DNA from: Microbacterium gorillae
Lineage (GTDB): Bacteria; Actinomycetota; Actinomycetes; Actinomycetales; Microbacteriaceae
DNA length: 64,000 nt
Assembly (NCBI RefSeq): GCF_000826185.2
Contig: NZ_LN648872.1
Coordinates: 124,001-188,000, forward strand
Direction of reading: 5' to 3'
Below the pieces are notes generated by a model. The model did not search any database. It was not told the origin of the DNA and was given only the letters and a program-made list of their open reading frames with translations. How positions within the stretch are numbered: position 1 is the first letter of the stretch; each line of letters opens with the position of its first letter. The position numbers were made by a program, and so were the translations under genes. Below are positions 1-8,446 of this stretch, piece by piece.

Positions 1-207
1 CGGGCCCCGATGGAGTTCTGCGGGTGACCCGCTCCCGCCGCTGAGGCAACCGGCACCGGCCGGGGTCGCAGCATTCCCGCGTCGACGGCTGATGGTGCGG
101 CTTCGGGCCGGCCAGGGGTCTATCCGTCCGCCGCTGTGAGGCGTAGCGTCGCCCAGCAAAGATGCCGGGGACCGTGCGGGGGCATCACGATCATGGTGGG
201 GAGTCAG

Positions 208-603
208 ATGATGGATACGAATCCCGTGGTGTCGTTCGAGCTGTACGTGGACGATCTGGAGCGGGCGCGAGCCTTCTACGAGACGGTGCTGGGGATCACC
301 CTCAGGCCCGTCACCACGCCGCCCGGTGCGGCGACGGCGACCGAGATGCAGATGCTCGCGTTCCCGGCCGAGGTGACGCGCACCGGCACCGGTGGAGTGC
401 TGGTGAAGATGAACGGGATGTCACCGGGAATCGGGGGCACGCTGATCTACTTCGCCACCGACGACTGCGAGGTGCAGCAGGAGCGGGCGAAGAAGGCGGG
501 CGGACAGAAGCGGATCGACAAATTCGCGATGGGGGAGTTCGGTTTCTGCTCTCTCGTGATCGACACCGAGGGCAACGTGGTGGGGTTCAACTCGAAGGTG
601 TGA
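208..603 (+). CDS. VOC (glyoxalase/bleomycin-resistance fold) family protein
   Basis: About 131 residues, the length of a single VOC domain. The N-terminus (VVSFELYVDDLERARAFYE) is the typical first beta-alpha unit, and the C-terminal half ends in a LVIDTEGNVVGF strand like other VOC proteins. The family holds metal-dependent isomerases, dioxygenases and antibiotic-binding proteins, so the substrate cannot be told. I start at ATG 208 because GGGGAG lies about six bases upstream; the reading frame is open further upstream. The stop is a few bases from the convergent mutY stop. Bases 1-207 show no convincing gene, though an upstream gene could end in the first 30 bases. Confidence 0.8.
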   Translation: MMDTNPVVSFELYVDDLERARAFYETVLGITLRPVTTPPGAATATEMQMLAFPAEVTRTGTGGVLVKMNGMSPGIGGTLIYFATDDCEVQQERAKKAGGQKRIDKFAMGEFGFCSLVIDTEGNVVGFNSKV

Positions 604-609
604 GCCGGT

Positions 610-1479
610 TCACCGCGGCAGGCGGGCGCCGTCGCCGTCGATCTCGATGAGACCGTCGGCGGCGAGCGTCAGAAGCGCGCGGTCGCGCTGGGCGCCATCG
701 CCCCAATCCGGGATGATCAGCGTCAGCGGAACGTCGGTGTCGGCGTCCCGCAGGATGCGCAGCACCGCTCCCCGGGCCTGCCGGTCGCTGCCTTCATAGC
801 GGGCCTGCTTCGGACGGGCATCGCCGGTGTCCGGGTAACCGGCGGCCCGCCACGCGCACACCTCGGCGAGCGGACACTGCTCGCACCGCGGCGTGCGCGC
901 GATGCAGACGAGGGCGCCCAGCTCCATCGCCGCCGCGTTGAAGACGGCCGCATCGTCGTCGTCGATCGGCATCAGGGCGGACATCTCGTCCAGATCGCGC
1001 TTGGCCGCCGGGCCCGGCTGCGAGCGGCCGTGCACTGCGCGGGCGATGACGCGGCGGGTGTTCGTATCGACGACCGGAGCGCGACGGCCGTAGGCGAACA
1101 CCGCGACCGCTCGCGCGGTGTAGTCGCCGATTCCGGTCAGCTGCAGCAGTGCGTCGACATCGGGCGGGACCGTGCCGTCGTGCCGCTCGACGATCTCGAC
1201 GGCCGCGCGATGCAGCCACAGTGCGCGCCGCGGGTAGCCGAGGTTCGCCCATTCCCGGACCGCTTCGGCCGGCGGCGCCGTGGCGAGGTCCGCCGGGTGC
1301 GGCCAGCGCTCCAGCCATTGCGCGAGCCGCGGGATGACGCGGGTGACCGGCGTCTGCTGCAGCATGAACTCGCTGACCAGGATTCCCCACGCGCCGAAGT
1401 CGGGCCGCCGCCACGGGAGAGCCCGGCGGTTCGCGCGATACCAGGGCAGCAGGCGGTCGGAGAGGGCGGACACGATCAC
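610..1479 (-). CDS. mutY: A/G-specific adenine glycosylase MutY
   Basis: Removes adenine mispaired with 8-oxoguanine in base-excision repair. About 289 residues. Visible motifs: catalytic Glu near residue 37 in SEFMLQQT, helix-hairpin-helix LTGIGDYTARAV near 114-125, catalytic Asp near 138 in VVDTNTRR, and the iron-sulfur ligands C-X6-C-X2-C-X5-C at about 192-208. There is no clear C-terminal NUDIX-like domain, which is usual for short actinobacterial MutY. The start is GTG 1479, or GTG 1473 two codons inside; neither has a strong Shine-Dalgarno. It is divergent from the gene at 1540, so the 60-base gap must hold both promoters. Confidence 0.9.
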   Translation of the reverse strand: MIVSALSDRLLPWYRANRRALPWRRPDFGAWGILVSEFMLQQTPVTRVIPRLAQWLERWPHPADLATAPPAEAVREWANLGYPRRALWLHRAAVEIVERHDGTVPPDVDALLQLTGIGDYTARAVAVFAYGRRAPVVDTNTRRVIARAVHGRSQPGPAAKRDLDEMSALMPIDDDDAAVFNAAAMELGALVCIARTPRCEQCPLAEVCAWRAAGYPDTGDARPKQARYEGSDRQARGAVLRILRDADTDVPLTLIIPDWGDGAQRDRALLTLAADGLIEIDGDGARLPR

Positions 1480-1539
1480 CCAGCCTAAGCGAGCGAAGAC
1501 CGTCCGGAAACCGGCCGTCGGCCCCGGTAATCTGGAGGC

Positions 1540-2163
1540 ATGCGCCTTCCGATCACCCCGGTCACCACGCTGATGCGTGAGTTGCGGCAGGAGGTGCGCC
1601 AGCACCACCCCGGCGGGCGGCTGATCATCGCCGTCGACGGTTTCACGACGTCCGGAACCGCAGCGTTCGCGGACACGTTCGCGCAGGTTCTCGGCGAAGA
1701 CGGCACGGCCGTGCTGCGCGCGTCCGTTGACGGCTTCCGCGTCCCGGGATCTGCGGGGCTGACGGCCGAAGACACCGACGTCGAGACGCTGCACCGGGTG
1801 CTGATCGATCCGTGGCGCAGCGGCGTGCACACCTCCGATTCCACCGGCGTGCAGCTGGCGGTTTGGGACCCGGCGCGGTCCGCTCCCGTGCCAGCGCGGT
1901 GGGTCACCGCACCCGCCGACGCCGTCCTCGTGATCGACGGGCCGTTCCTGAACAGCCCGGAACTGCGCGGCGCGTGGAACTTCTCGATCTGGCTGGAGGT
2001 CTCCGAGGCGCGCCTCGCCGAGCGTCCGGGACGCAGCACCGAGCAACCGTACACGGCGGGGGAGTTCGCCTACCTCCGCACGCAGCCGCTGCGCGCGGCC
2101 GCCGCGATCATCGACAACGGTGACCCGACCGCCCCCGTGCAGGTCTACCGGGACTTCTGCTGA
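1540..2163 (+). CDS. Uridine-kinase-like P-loop protein with degenerate Walker A
   Basis: 207 residues. The layout resembles uridine kinase-like NTPases: a short N-terminal helix, a hydrophobic strand LIIAVDG, the P-loop position, and later a VLVIDGPFL strand like the second acidic motif. The expected GxxxxGK[ST] loop reads GFTTSGTA, so the lysine and the following Thr/Ser are replaced by Thr and Ala. ATP hydrolysis may therefore be lost or altered. The stop overlaps the truB start by one base (TGATG), implying cotranscription. Family assignment is from the overall pattern; a true uridine kinase activity is doubtful. Confidence 0.6.
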   Translation: MRLPITPVTTLMRELRQEVRQHHPGGRLIIAVDGFTTSGTAAFADTFAQVLGEDGTAVLRASVDGFRVPGSAGLTAEDTDVETLHRVLIDPWRSGVHTSDSTGVQLAVWDPARSAPVPARWVTAPADAVLVIDGPFLNSPELRGAWNFSIWLEVSEARLAERPGRSTEQPYTAGEFAYLRTQPLRAAAAIIDNGDPTAPVQVYRDFC

Positions 2164-3068
2164 TGGCGCGCGAGGACCGCCCCCGTCCGGCGGCCGCGCT
2201 CCTGCTCGTGGACAAGCCGCAGGGGATCACGAGTCACGACGTCGTCTCGCGTGTGCGCCGCGCCTTTGGCACGCGCAAGGTCGGCCACGCCGGCACGCTC
2301 GACCCGATGGCCACGGGTCTGCTGCTGATCGGCATCGAGGGCGCCACCCGACTGCTCACCTACATGGTCGGCCTCGACAAGACCTACACCGCGACGATCC
2401 GGCTCGGAGCGTCGACCAGCACGGATGACGCGGACGGCGAGATCGTCGGCACCACGGACGCGTCGGCGGTCACGGACGACGCGATCGCGTCCGGCATCGC
2501 TGCTCTCACCGGCGACATCTCGCAGGTGCCCAGCACTGTCTCCGCCATCAAGGTGGACGGACGCCGCGCGTACGACCTCGCCCGCTCCGGCGAGGAGGTG
2601 CAGCTGAAGGCCCGCGCCGTCACGGTGTCGCGCTTCGACGTCCTGGACATCCGCCGCGCGGACGGCGTCGTGGACCTCGACGTCGTGGTGGACTGCACGA
2701 GCGGCACCTACATCCGCGCTCTGGCCCGCGACCTCGGTGCGGGTCTCGGCGTCGGCGGTCACCTGACCGTGCTGCGTCGCACGCACGTCGGACCGTACGA
2801 GGTCACCGCAGCGGCGATCCTGGACGACGCTCTGGCCGAGGCGCCCACGCTCACACCCGCGGCCGCGGCCGTCGCCGTGCTCGGCGAACTCTCCGTCAGT
2901 GACGACGAGGCGCGGGACCTTCGCCACGGCAAGCGTCTGGTCGATGCCGCGGCACGCGCATCCCGTCTGCCGATCGCCGCGGTCGCTCCGGACGGCGCGC
3001 TGATCGGTGTCCTCGAGAAGCGCGGGGGCGACCTCAAGAGCGCCATGAACATGCCTGAGGAGGCATAA
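2163..3068 (+). CDS. truB: tRNA pseudouridine(55) synthase TruB
   Basis: Converts U55 in the T-arm of tRNAs to pseudouridine. 301 residues, normal length. The N-terminus carries LLLVDKPQGITSHDVV and the catalytic block KVGHAGTLDPMATGLL with Asp at residue 47. Later KTYTATIRLG and the SGTYIRALARDLG segment are also family signatures. Translation starts at ATG 2163 inside the stop of the previous gene. It leads a run of four closely spaced genes ending with ribF, a common truB-ribF association. Confidence 0.97.
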   Translation: MAREDRPRPAAALLLVDKPQGITSHDVVSRVRRAFGTRKVGHAGTLDPMATGLLLIGIEGATRLLTYMVGLDKTYTATIRLGASTSTDDADGEIVGTTDASAVTDDAIASGIAALTGDISQVPSTVSAIKVDGRRAYDLARSGEEVQLKARAVTVSRFDVLDIRRADGVVDLDVVVDCTSGTYIRALARDLGAGLGVGGHLTVLRRTHVGPYEVTAAAILDDALAEAPTLTPAAAAVAVLGELSVSDDEARDLRHGKRLVDAAARASRLPIAAVAPDGALIGVLEKRGGDLKSAMNMPEEA

Positions 3069-3072
3069 CCGA

Positions 3073-3441
3073 ATGATCCTGTGGTTCACCATCGTCGTCA
3101 TCGCCGTGGCGGTCGTCGCCGGAGTCCTGTGCATCGCGCTCGGCCTCGCTGGAAAGGTGCCCGGCGATCTCACCGTGGGTGCGATCGCGCTCATCGAGCT
3201 GCTCCTGCTGGCCCAGGTGGTCATCGCGCTGATCGCCCCGGGAGCGGGCAACCCCGCCTCCGGCAGTGTGCTGGAATTCTGGACGTACCTGGTCTCGGCC
3301 ATTCTTCTGCCCATCGGTGGTGTGGTGTGGGTCTTCCTCGATCGGTCCAAGTGGAGCACCGTCGTCCTGGGCGTCGTGGCCCTCGCCATCGCGATCATGG
3401 TGTGGCGGATGCAGATGATCTGGTCCGTGCAGGGCGCGTAG
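3073..3441 (+). CDS. Small four-helix membrane protein, unknown function
   Basis: 122 residues with four hydrophobic stretches at roughly residues 3-25, 33-56, 69-87 and 93-110. No catalytic motif is visible. It starts four bases after the truB stop and is followed 21 bases later by another small membrane protein, so it is most likely part of the truB-ribF transcription unit. Its position between two housekeeping genes suggests a conserved role, but nothing in the sequence points to one. Confidence 0.75.
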   Translation: MILWFTIVVIAVAVVAGVLCIALGLAGKVPGDLTVGAIALIELLLLAQVVIALIAPGAGNPASGSVLEFWTYLVSAILLPIGGVVWVFLDRSKWSTVVLGVVALAIAIMVWRMQMIWSVQGA

Positions 3442-3462
3442 CGTTCGTAGAATGGATCAGTG

Positions 3463-3909
3463 ATGTCCGACACGATGCCCGAGAGCGCGCCCACCGCGGC
3501 ACCTCCACGTCGCATGACCGGTATCGGCCGCGTGCTCGTCATCGTGTACGCGATCATGGCGATGGGCGCGACCGGTCGCTCCTTCGTGCAGATCGTGGAG
3601 CGCTTCGACGAGGCACCCCTGTCCTACACCCTGTCCGCTGCCGCGGCCGTGGTCTACATCATCGCGACGCTCGCCCTGATCTTCTCGCGTCGTCCCGGCT
3701 GGTACACCGTCGCGTGGATCGCGATCTGCTTCGAACTCGTCGGGGTGCTGCTGATCGGTGCCCTCAGCCTGGTGCTGCCGGACCTGTTCGCGCATCAGAC
3801 CGTCTGGTCGCAGTTCGGCTCCGGTTACGTCTTCATCCCCCTGGTCCTGCCGTTCATCGGCCTCTGGTACCTCACCACCCACAAGCCCGACAAGCAGGTC
3901 GTCGCGTGA
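3463..3909 (+). CDS. Small four-helix membrane protein, unknown function
   Basis: 148 residues: a polar, proline- and alanine-rich N-terminus, then four membrane segments (about residues 20-38, 52-70, 78-100 and 118-138) and a lysine-rich tail HKPDKQ. The start could be GTG 3460 or ATG 3463, which are adjacent codons in one frame. The last codons overlap the GTG start of ribF (GTGA), so translation is probably coupled. No functional family is recognised. Confidence 0.75.
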   Translation: MSDTMPESAPTAAPPRRMTGIGRVLVIVYAIMAMGATGRSFVQIVERFDEAPLSYTLSAAAAVVYIIATLALIFSRRPGWYTVAWIAICFELVGVLLIGALSLVLPDLFAHQTVWSQFGSGYVFIPLVLPFIGLWYLTTHKPDKQVVA

Positions 3910-4841
3910 TCGTCTTCTCCGATTCCACTCAGATCCCCGCGGACTTCGGTCCCACCGTCGTCGCCATCGGCAAGTTCGACGGCGTGCACACCGGCCATCG
4001 CCAGGTGCTCGCTCGTGCCGTGGACGATGCGCGGGAGATCGGCGCGAAGGCCGTCGCCGTCACGTTCGACCGGAACCCGCTGGCCACCCTCCGGCCGGAG
4101 CTCTGCCCCACCGAGCTGATCAGCCTCGGGCAGAAGGTCGACCTCATCGCCGGCACGGGTGTGGACGCGATGCTGGTGCTGACGTTCGACGCCGCGATGG
4201 CGGCGGTCCCCGCCGAGGAGTTCGTCGAGCGGATCCTGATCGGGGACCTGCACGCGAAGACGATCCTGCTCGGACACGACTTCCGCTTCGGTCACCGCGG
4301 GGCCGGCGACGCCGAGCTGCTGCGGCGGATGGGTGCCGACCTCGGCTTCGACGTCGACGTCGTCGGCGACGTGGCCTCGGACGACGAGCGGCGCGTGTCC
4401 TCGTCCTGGATCCGACAGCTCCTGGCCGACGGCGACGTCGCCGCGGCGGCGAAGCTGCTCGGTCGTCCGCACGCCGTGTCCGGCGAGGTGGTGCACGGGC
4501 TCAAGCGCGGCCGCGAGCTCGGCTTCCCGACCGCGAACCTCTCACCGCAGGCCGAGGGCGACGTTCCGGCGGACGGCGTGTACGCCGGCTGGCTCGTCAC
4601 GCCCGACGGTGTGCACCACCGCGCTGCCGTCTCGGTCGGAGTGAACCCCACGTTCGATGACGTCGAGGTGCGCCAGGTCGAGGCCTTCATCCTCGACGAG
4701 AGCGGCCTGGACCTGTACGGCCAGCACGTCGTCGTCGAATTCGTCGAGCGCATCCGCGGCATGGTCGCGTTCCGCGGCATCCCGGCGCTCATCGAGCAGA
4801 TGACGGATGACGTCGTGAGGGTGCGCGAGATCCTGTCCTGA
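3906..4841 (+). CDS. ribF: Bifunctional riboflavin kinase / FMN adenylyltransferase RibF
   Basis: Makes FMN from riboflavin and FAD from FMN. 311 residues. The N-terminal nucleotidyltransferase domain has VVAIGKFDGVHTGHRQVL, with the HxGH-type signature TGHR, and LLGHDFRFGHRGAGD. The C-terminal flavokinase domain has GRELGFPTANL and GVYAGW. The true start is GTG 3906, giving VIVFSD; it overlaps the preceding stop by four bases. It is the last gene of the truB cluster. Confidence 0.96.
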   Translation: MIVFSDSTQIPADFGPTVVAIGKFDGVHTGHRQVLARAVDDAREIGAKAVAVTFDRNPLATLRPELCPTELISLGQKVDLIAGTGVDAMLVLTFDAAMAAVPAEEFVERILIGDLHAKTILLGHDFRFGHRGAGDAELLRRMGADLGFDVDVVGDVASDDERRVSSSWIRQLLADGDVAAAAKLLGRPHAVSGEVVHGLKRGRELGFPTANLSPQAEGDVPADGVYAGWLVTPDGVHHRAAVSVGVNPTFDDVEVRQVEAFILDESGLDLYGQHVVVEFVERIRGMVAFRGIPALIEQMTDDVVRVREILS

Positions 4842-4992
4842 CCCGTGGGACGCCCGAGGCGGTGCGCAGCATCGCGTCAGGAACGTCCGGGCAGGCCTGA
4901 ACGCGGCACATCTCCGCCGAGAGCCCCCCGCGCCGTCTGCCGGCCAGCGTGTCTCGTCGAACTCGCGATGCGCGCGCGAGCGTGACCGAATG

Positions 4993-5020
4993 CGCATATG
5001 AGCAATGTCATACGCATATG
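4993..5020. promoter_or_regulatory. Candidate operator upstream of the deo regulator
   Basis: The octamer CGCATATG occurs twice, at 4993-5000 and 5013-5020, exactly 20 bases apart (two helical turns). Between and overlapping them is the inverted repeat TATGA-N6-TCATA (4997-5012). The site lies 28-55 bases upstream of the regulator start at 5048. This is what an autoregulatory site of a SorC/DeoR-type repressor would look like; binding is inferred. Confidence 0.5.
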
Positions 5021-5047
5021 TTGCGGCGGCTCGATCGGAGTCGTACC

Positions 5048-5989
5048 GTGGCTGTCGTGGATGATGAGCTTCTCGCGGTCCGCGTCGCCGAGCTCTACTA
5101 CGAAGAGAACAAGACGCAGGACGAGATCGGTGCGCTGCTGGGCATCTCCCGCTGGAAGGCGGGACGGCTGCTCACGCAGGCGCGTGAGCGCGGCATCGTG
5201 CGCATCGAGATCGTGCACCCGCGGGCCCGCCGGCTGGGTCTGGAGCGCGAGCTCACCCAGCGATTCGGCCTGACCGCCGCCGTCGTCGTTCCGGTTCCGG
5301 ATGACTCCGATTCCCGAGGCGTGGTCACGCAGGCCGCGGCCGACTTCCTCGCCGCCCTGCGGCCGGTCCCGAAGACGCTCGGGGTGAGCTGGGGGCGCAC
5401 GCTGAACGACGTCGCCGAGAAGCTGCCGGACGGCTGGGCGACGGGAGTCACCGTGGTCCAGATCAACGGGGGCGTGAGTCTGAACCGCCGTGCCTCGACC
5501 GCGGCGACGCTGGCCGCCACGATCGCCGATCGTGGTCGTGGTGAGGTCATGCTGCTGCCGAGCCCGGCGATCCTGGAGCGCCGCGAGACCAAGGAGGCCG
5601 TCGTCTCGGACCGCACGATCGCCGGTGTCCTCGCGCTGGCCGGATCGGCGGACGTCTACCTGTTCAGCGCCGGCGTCGGCGATGAGCACTCCGCCCTGGT
5701 GGAGTCCGGTTACCTGCGCGCCGAGGATGTGGCCGAGCTCGCTCGCAAGGGTGCCATCGGTGACGTTCTCGGCCGGTACATCGACGCCAACGGGAACATC
5801 GTCGATCCCGCCCTGAACGCCCGGACCGTGGGGGTCGAACTCGACACCCTGCGCGCCGCCGACACCGCTGTGTTCGTCGTCGCAGGTGACGACAAGCACG
5901 ACATCGCCCGAGCCGTGGTCACCAACGGCCTGTGCTCGATCCTGATCACCGACGAGGGCACTGCCCGAGACCTCCTGGAGGACGAATGA
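5048..5989 (+). CDS. SorC/DeoR-type sugar-binding transcriptional regulator
   Basis: 313 residues. The N-terminal helix-turn-helix (YYEENKTQDEIGALLGISRW) is the kind that opens SorC-family proteins such as Bacillus subtilis DeoR. The rest is the phosphosugar-binding domain (LGVSWGRTLNDVAEKLP, then YLFSAGVGDEHSALVESG). The start is GTG 5048, with GGAG seven bases upstream; the frame is open further upstream but without a better ribosome-binding site. It overlaps deoC by four bases (ATGA). It probably senses deoxyribose-5-phosphate and represses this operon. Confidence 0.88.
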   Translation: MAVVDDELLAVRVAELYYEENKTQDEIGALLGISRWKAGRLLTQARERGIVRIEIVHPRARRLGLERELTQRFGLTAAVVVPVPDDSDSRGVVTQAAADFLAALRPVPKTLGVSWGRTLNDVAEKLPDGWATGVTVVQINGGVSLNRRASTAATLAATIADRGRGEVMLLPSPAILERRETKEAVVSDRTIAGVLALAGSADVYLFSAGVGDEHSALVESGYLRAEDVAELARKGAIGDVLGRYIDANGNIVDPALNARTVGVELDTLRAADTAVFVVAGDDKHDIARAVVTNGLCSILITDEGTARDLLEDE

Positions 5990-6996
5990 CCGCACTCGCA
6001 GACGCCGCGACGCGCGCCGAGCGCACGCGTCAGCTGATCGGCGGTGAGCCGGACGATGCCACCCTGGCGCGATACCTGCACGGCCTGCCGGGCGTGGACG
6101 CCGTGGGACTGGAGCAGCGCGCATCGGCGCTCGGCACGCGGTCGGTGAAGACCGACTCGAAGCGCTGGGCGATCGACAAGATCATTACGCTGATCGATCT
6201 GACCACCCTCGAGGGTGCCGACACCCCCGGCAAGGTCCGGTCCCTGGTGGCCAAGGCCCTGCAGCCGGACGCGTCGGACGCCACGTGTCCGCGTGTGGCC
6301 GCGGTCTGCGTCTACGGCGACATGGTGCCGTACGCGGTCGAGGCACTGGGCGCGATGCACGGCGATCCGGACGACGGCCTCGTCTCCGTCGCGGCCGTCG
6401 CCACGGCTTTCCCGTCCGGACGCGCGAGCCTCGCGATCAAGCTCGCTGACACCCGCGAGGCCGTCGCGAACGGTGCGGACGAGATCGACATGGTGATCGA
6501 CCGCGGCGCGTTCCTGGCCGGCCGGTACGCCACCGTGTTCGAGCAGATCGTCGCCGTGAAGGACGCCTGCGCGCGTCCGGACGGGACGTCCGCGTCCCTG
6601 AAGGTGATCCTGGAGACCGGTGAGCTGAACACGTACGACAACGTCAAGCGCGCGTCGTGGCTGGCGATCCTGGCCGGGGGAGATTTCATCAAGACCTCCA
6701 CCGGCAAGATCTCTCCGGCGGCGACGCTGCCGGTGACGATGCTCATGCTCGAGGTGGTTCGCGACTGGTACCGCCTCACCGGCGAGAAGATCGGTGTGAA
6801 GCCGGCCGGTGGCATCCGCACCTCGAAGGACGCGATCAAGTACGTCGTCACCGTCGCCGAGACGGTGGGGGAGGACTGGTTGGTGCCGCACCTGTTCCGC
6901 TTCGGCGCGTCCAGCCTGCTGAACGACATGATCCTGCAGCGCCAGAAGATGACCACCGGACACTACTCCGGCCCCGACTACGTGACGATCGATTGA
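5986..6996 (+). CDS. deoC: Deoxyribose-phosphate aldolase
   Basis: Cleaves 2-deoxyribose-5-phosphate to glyceraldehyde-3-phosphate and acetaldehyde. 336 residues, the long form with an N-terminal extension. The Schiff-base lysine is near residue 236 in DFIKTSTGK, and the second active-site lysine lies in GVKPAGGIRT. DLTTLEGADT and ETGELN are further family blocks. It is second in the operon, followed by two aldehyde-dehydrogenase genes that would dispose of the acetaldehyde. Confidence 0.95.
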   Translation: MTALADAATRAERTRQLIGGEPDDATLARYLHGLPGVDAVGLEQRASALGTRSVKTDSKRWAIDKIITLIDLTTLEGADTPGKVRSLVAKALQPDASDATCPRVAAVCVYGDMVPYAVEALGAMHGDPDDGLVSVAAVATAFPSGRASLAIKLADTREAVANGADEIDMVIDRGAFLAGRYATVFEQIVAVKDACARPDGTSASLKVILETGELNTYDNVKRASWLAILAGGDFIKTSTGKISPAATLPVTMLMLEVVRDWYRLTGEKIGVKPAGGIRTSKDAIKYVVTVAETVGEDWLVPHLFRFGASSLLNDMILQRQKMTTGHYSGPDYVTID

Positions 6997-7003
6997 GGCA
7001 CCG

Positions 7004-8446
7004 ATGAGCTTCCTGGAATACGCCGACGCGCCCGAGTCGCGCTCGGTCCTGAACCTCCGTGACGAGTACGGCCTGTTCATCGACGGCGAGTTCGTCGACG
7101 GAACCGGCGAGTCCTTCGTGACGATCAACCCCGCGGATGAGACGCGCATCGCGACGATCGCGTCCGCCTCCGACGCCGACGTGGATCGCGCCGTGGCCGC
7201 GGCCCGCCGGGCGCACGAGAAGGTCTGGTCGAAGATGAGCGGCCGCGACCGCGGCAAGTATCTCTTCCGCATCGCCCGCCTGGTCCAGGAGCGCGCTCGC
7301 GAGCTCGCGGTGGCCGAATCGCTGGATAACGGCAAGCCGATCAAGGAGAGCCGCGACGTGGACGTGCCGCTGGTGGCGGCCTGGTTCTTCTACTACGCCG
7401 GCTGGGCGGACAAGCTCGATCACGCCGGTCTCGGAGCGAACCCGCGTTCGCTGGGGGTCGCCGGCCAGGTCATCCCGTGGAACTTCCCGCTGATGATGCT
7501 GGCCTGGAAGATCGCGCCGGCGCTCGCCGCCGGCAACACGGTCGTCCTGAAGCCGGCCGAGACCACCCCGCTGACCGCACTGCTGTTCGCGGAGATCCTG
7601 CAGCAGGCGGACCTGCCCGCGGGCGTCGTGAACATCGTCACCGGTGCCGGTGCGACCGGTTCCGCCGTCGTGAACCACCCGGACGTGAACAAGGTGGCCT
7701 TCACCGGGTCGACCGCCGTCGGCCGCTCGATCGCCCGCTCGGTCGCCGGAACGGGCAAGAGCCTGACCCTGGAGCTCGGCGGCAAGGCCGCCAACATCGT
7801 CTTCGACGATGCGCCCGTGGACCAGGCGATCGAGGGTGTCATCAACGGCATCTTCTTCAACCAGGGTCACGTCTGCTGCGCCGGCAGCCGCCTGTTGCTG
7901 CAGGAGTCCATCGCCGAGGAGTTCACCGATCGGCTGAAGTCCCGCATGCAGACGCTGCGCGTCGGCAACCCGCTGGATAAGAACACCGACATCGGGGCGA
8001 TCAACTCCGCAGCCCAGCTCGGCCGCATCCGCGAGCTCAGCCAGGTCGGTGAGGCCGAAGGCGCCGAGCGGTGGAGCCCGGAGTGCGAGTTGCCGAGCTC
8101 GGGCTTCTGGTTCGCGCCGACGATCTTCACCGGCGTGCAGACCGGACACCGCATCGCTCGCGAGGAGGTGTTCGGCCCGGTGCTGTCGATCCTGACGTTC
8201 CGCACGCCGGACGAGGCCATCGCGAAGGCGAACAACACCCCGTACGGCCTGTCCGCGGGCGTGTGGAGCGACAAGGGCTCGCGCATCCTCGCCGTCGCCG
8301 ACCGCCTGCGTGCGGGCGTGGTGTGGGCCAACACCTACAACAAGTTCGACCCGTCGAGCCCGTTCGGCGGCTACAAGGAGTCCGGCTACGGACGCGAGGG
8401 TGGCCGGGCCGGCCTCCTGGCATACCTGAAGGGAAGTGCGGCGTGA
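7004..8446 (+). CDS. NAD(P)-dependent aldehyde dehydrogenase
   Basis: 480 residues, a complete aldehyde dehydrogenase. Cofactor-fold and active-site blocks are present: VIPWNFPLMMLAWKIAPAL, FTGSTAVGRSIA, the general base Glu in LELGGKAANIVF, and the catalytic Cys near residue 291 in NQGHVCCAG. It starts eight bases after the deoC stop and overlaps the next gene by four bases (GTGA). Its likely job is oxidising acetaldehyde from the DeoC reaction. With its truncated neighbour it may form a two-subunit enzyme like the ALDH16 family. Confidence 0.9.
   Translation: MSFLEYADAPESRSVLNLRDEYGLFIDGEFVDGTGESFVTINPADETRIATIASASDADVDRAVAAARRAHEKVWSKMSGRDRGKYLFRIARLVQERARELAVAESLDNGKPIKESRDVDVPLVAAWFFYYAGWADKLDHAGLGANPRSLGVAGQVIPWNFPLMMLAWKIAPALAAGNTVVLKPAETTPLTALLFAEILQQADLPAGVVNIVTGAGATGSAVVNHPDVNKVAFTGSTAVGRSIARSVAGTGKSLTLELGGKAANIVFDDAPVDQAIEGVINGIFFNQGHVCCAGSRLLLQESIAEEFTDRLKSRMQTLRVGNPLDKNTDIGAINSAAQLGRIRELSQVGEAEGAERWSPECELPSSGFWFAPTIFTGVQTGHRIAREEVFGPVLSILTFRTPDEAIAKANNTPYGLSAGVWSDKGSRILAVADRLRAGVVWANTYNKFDPSSPFGGYKESGYGREGGRAGLLAYLKGSAA

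Noticed and set aside
1480..2046. A long minus-strand frame extending mutY far upstream
   Set aside because: It lies opposite the uridine-kinase-like gene, has no family match, and MutY is complete from 1479.
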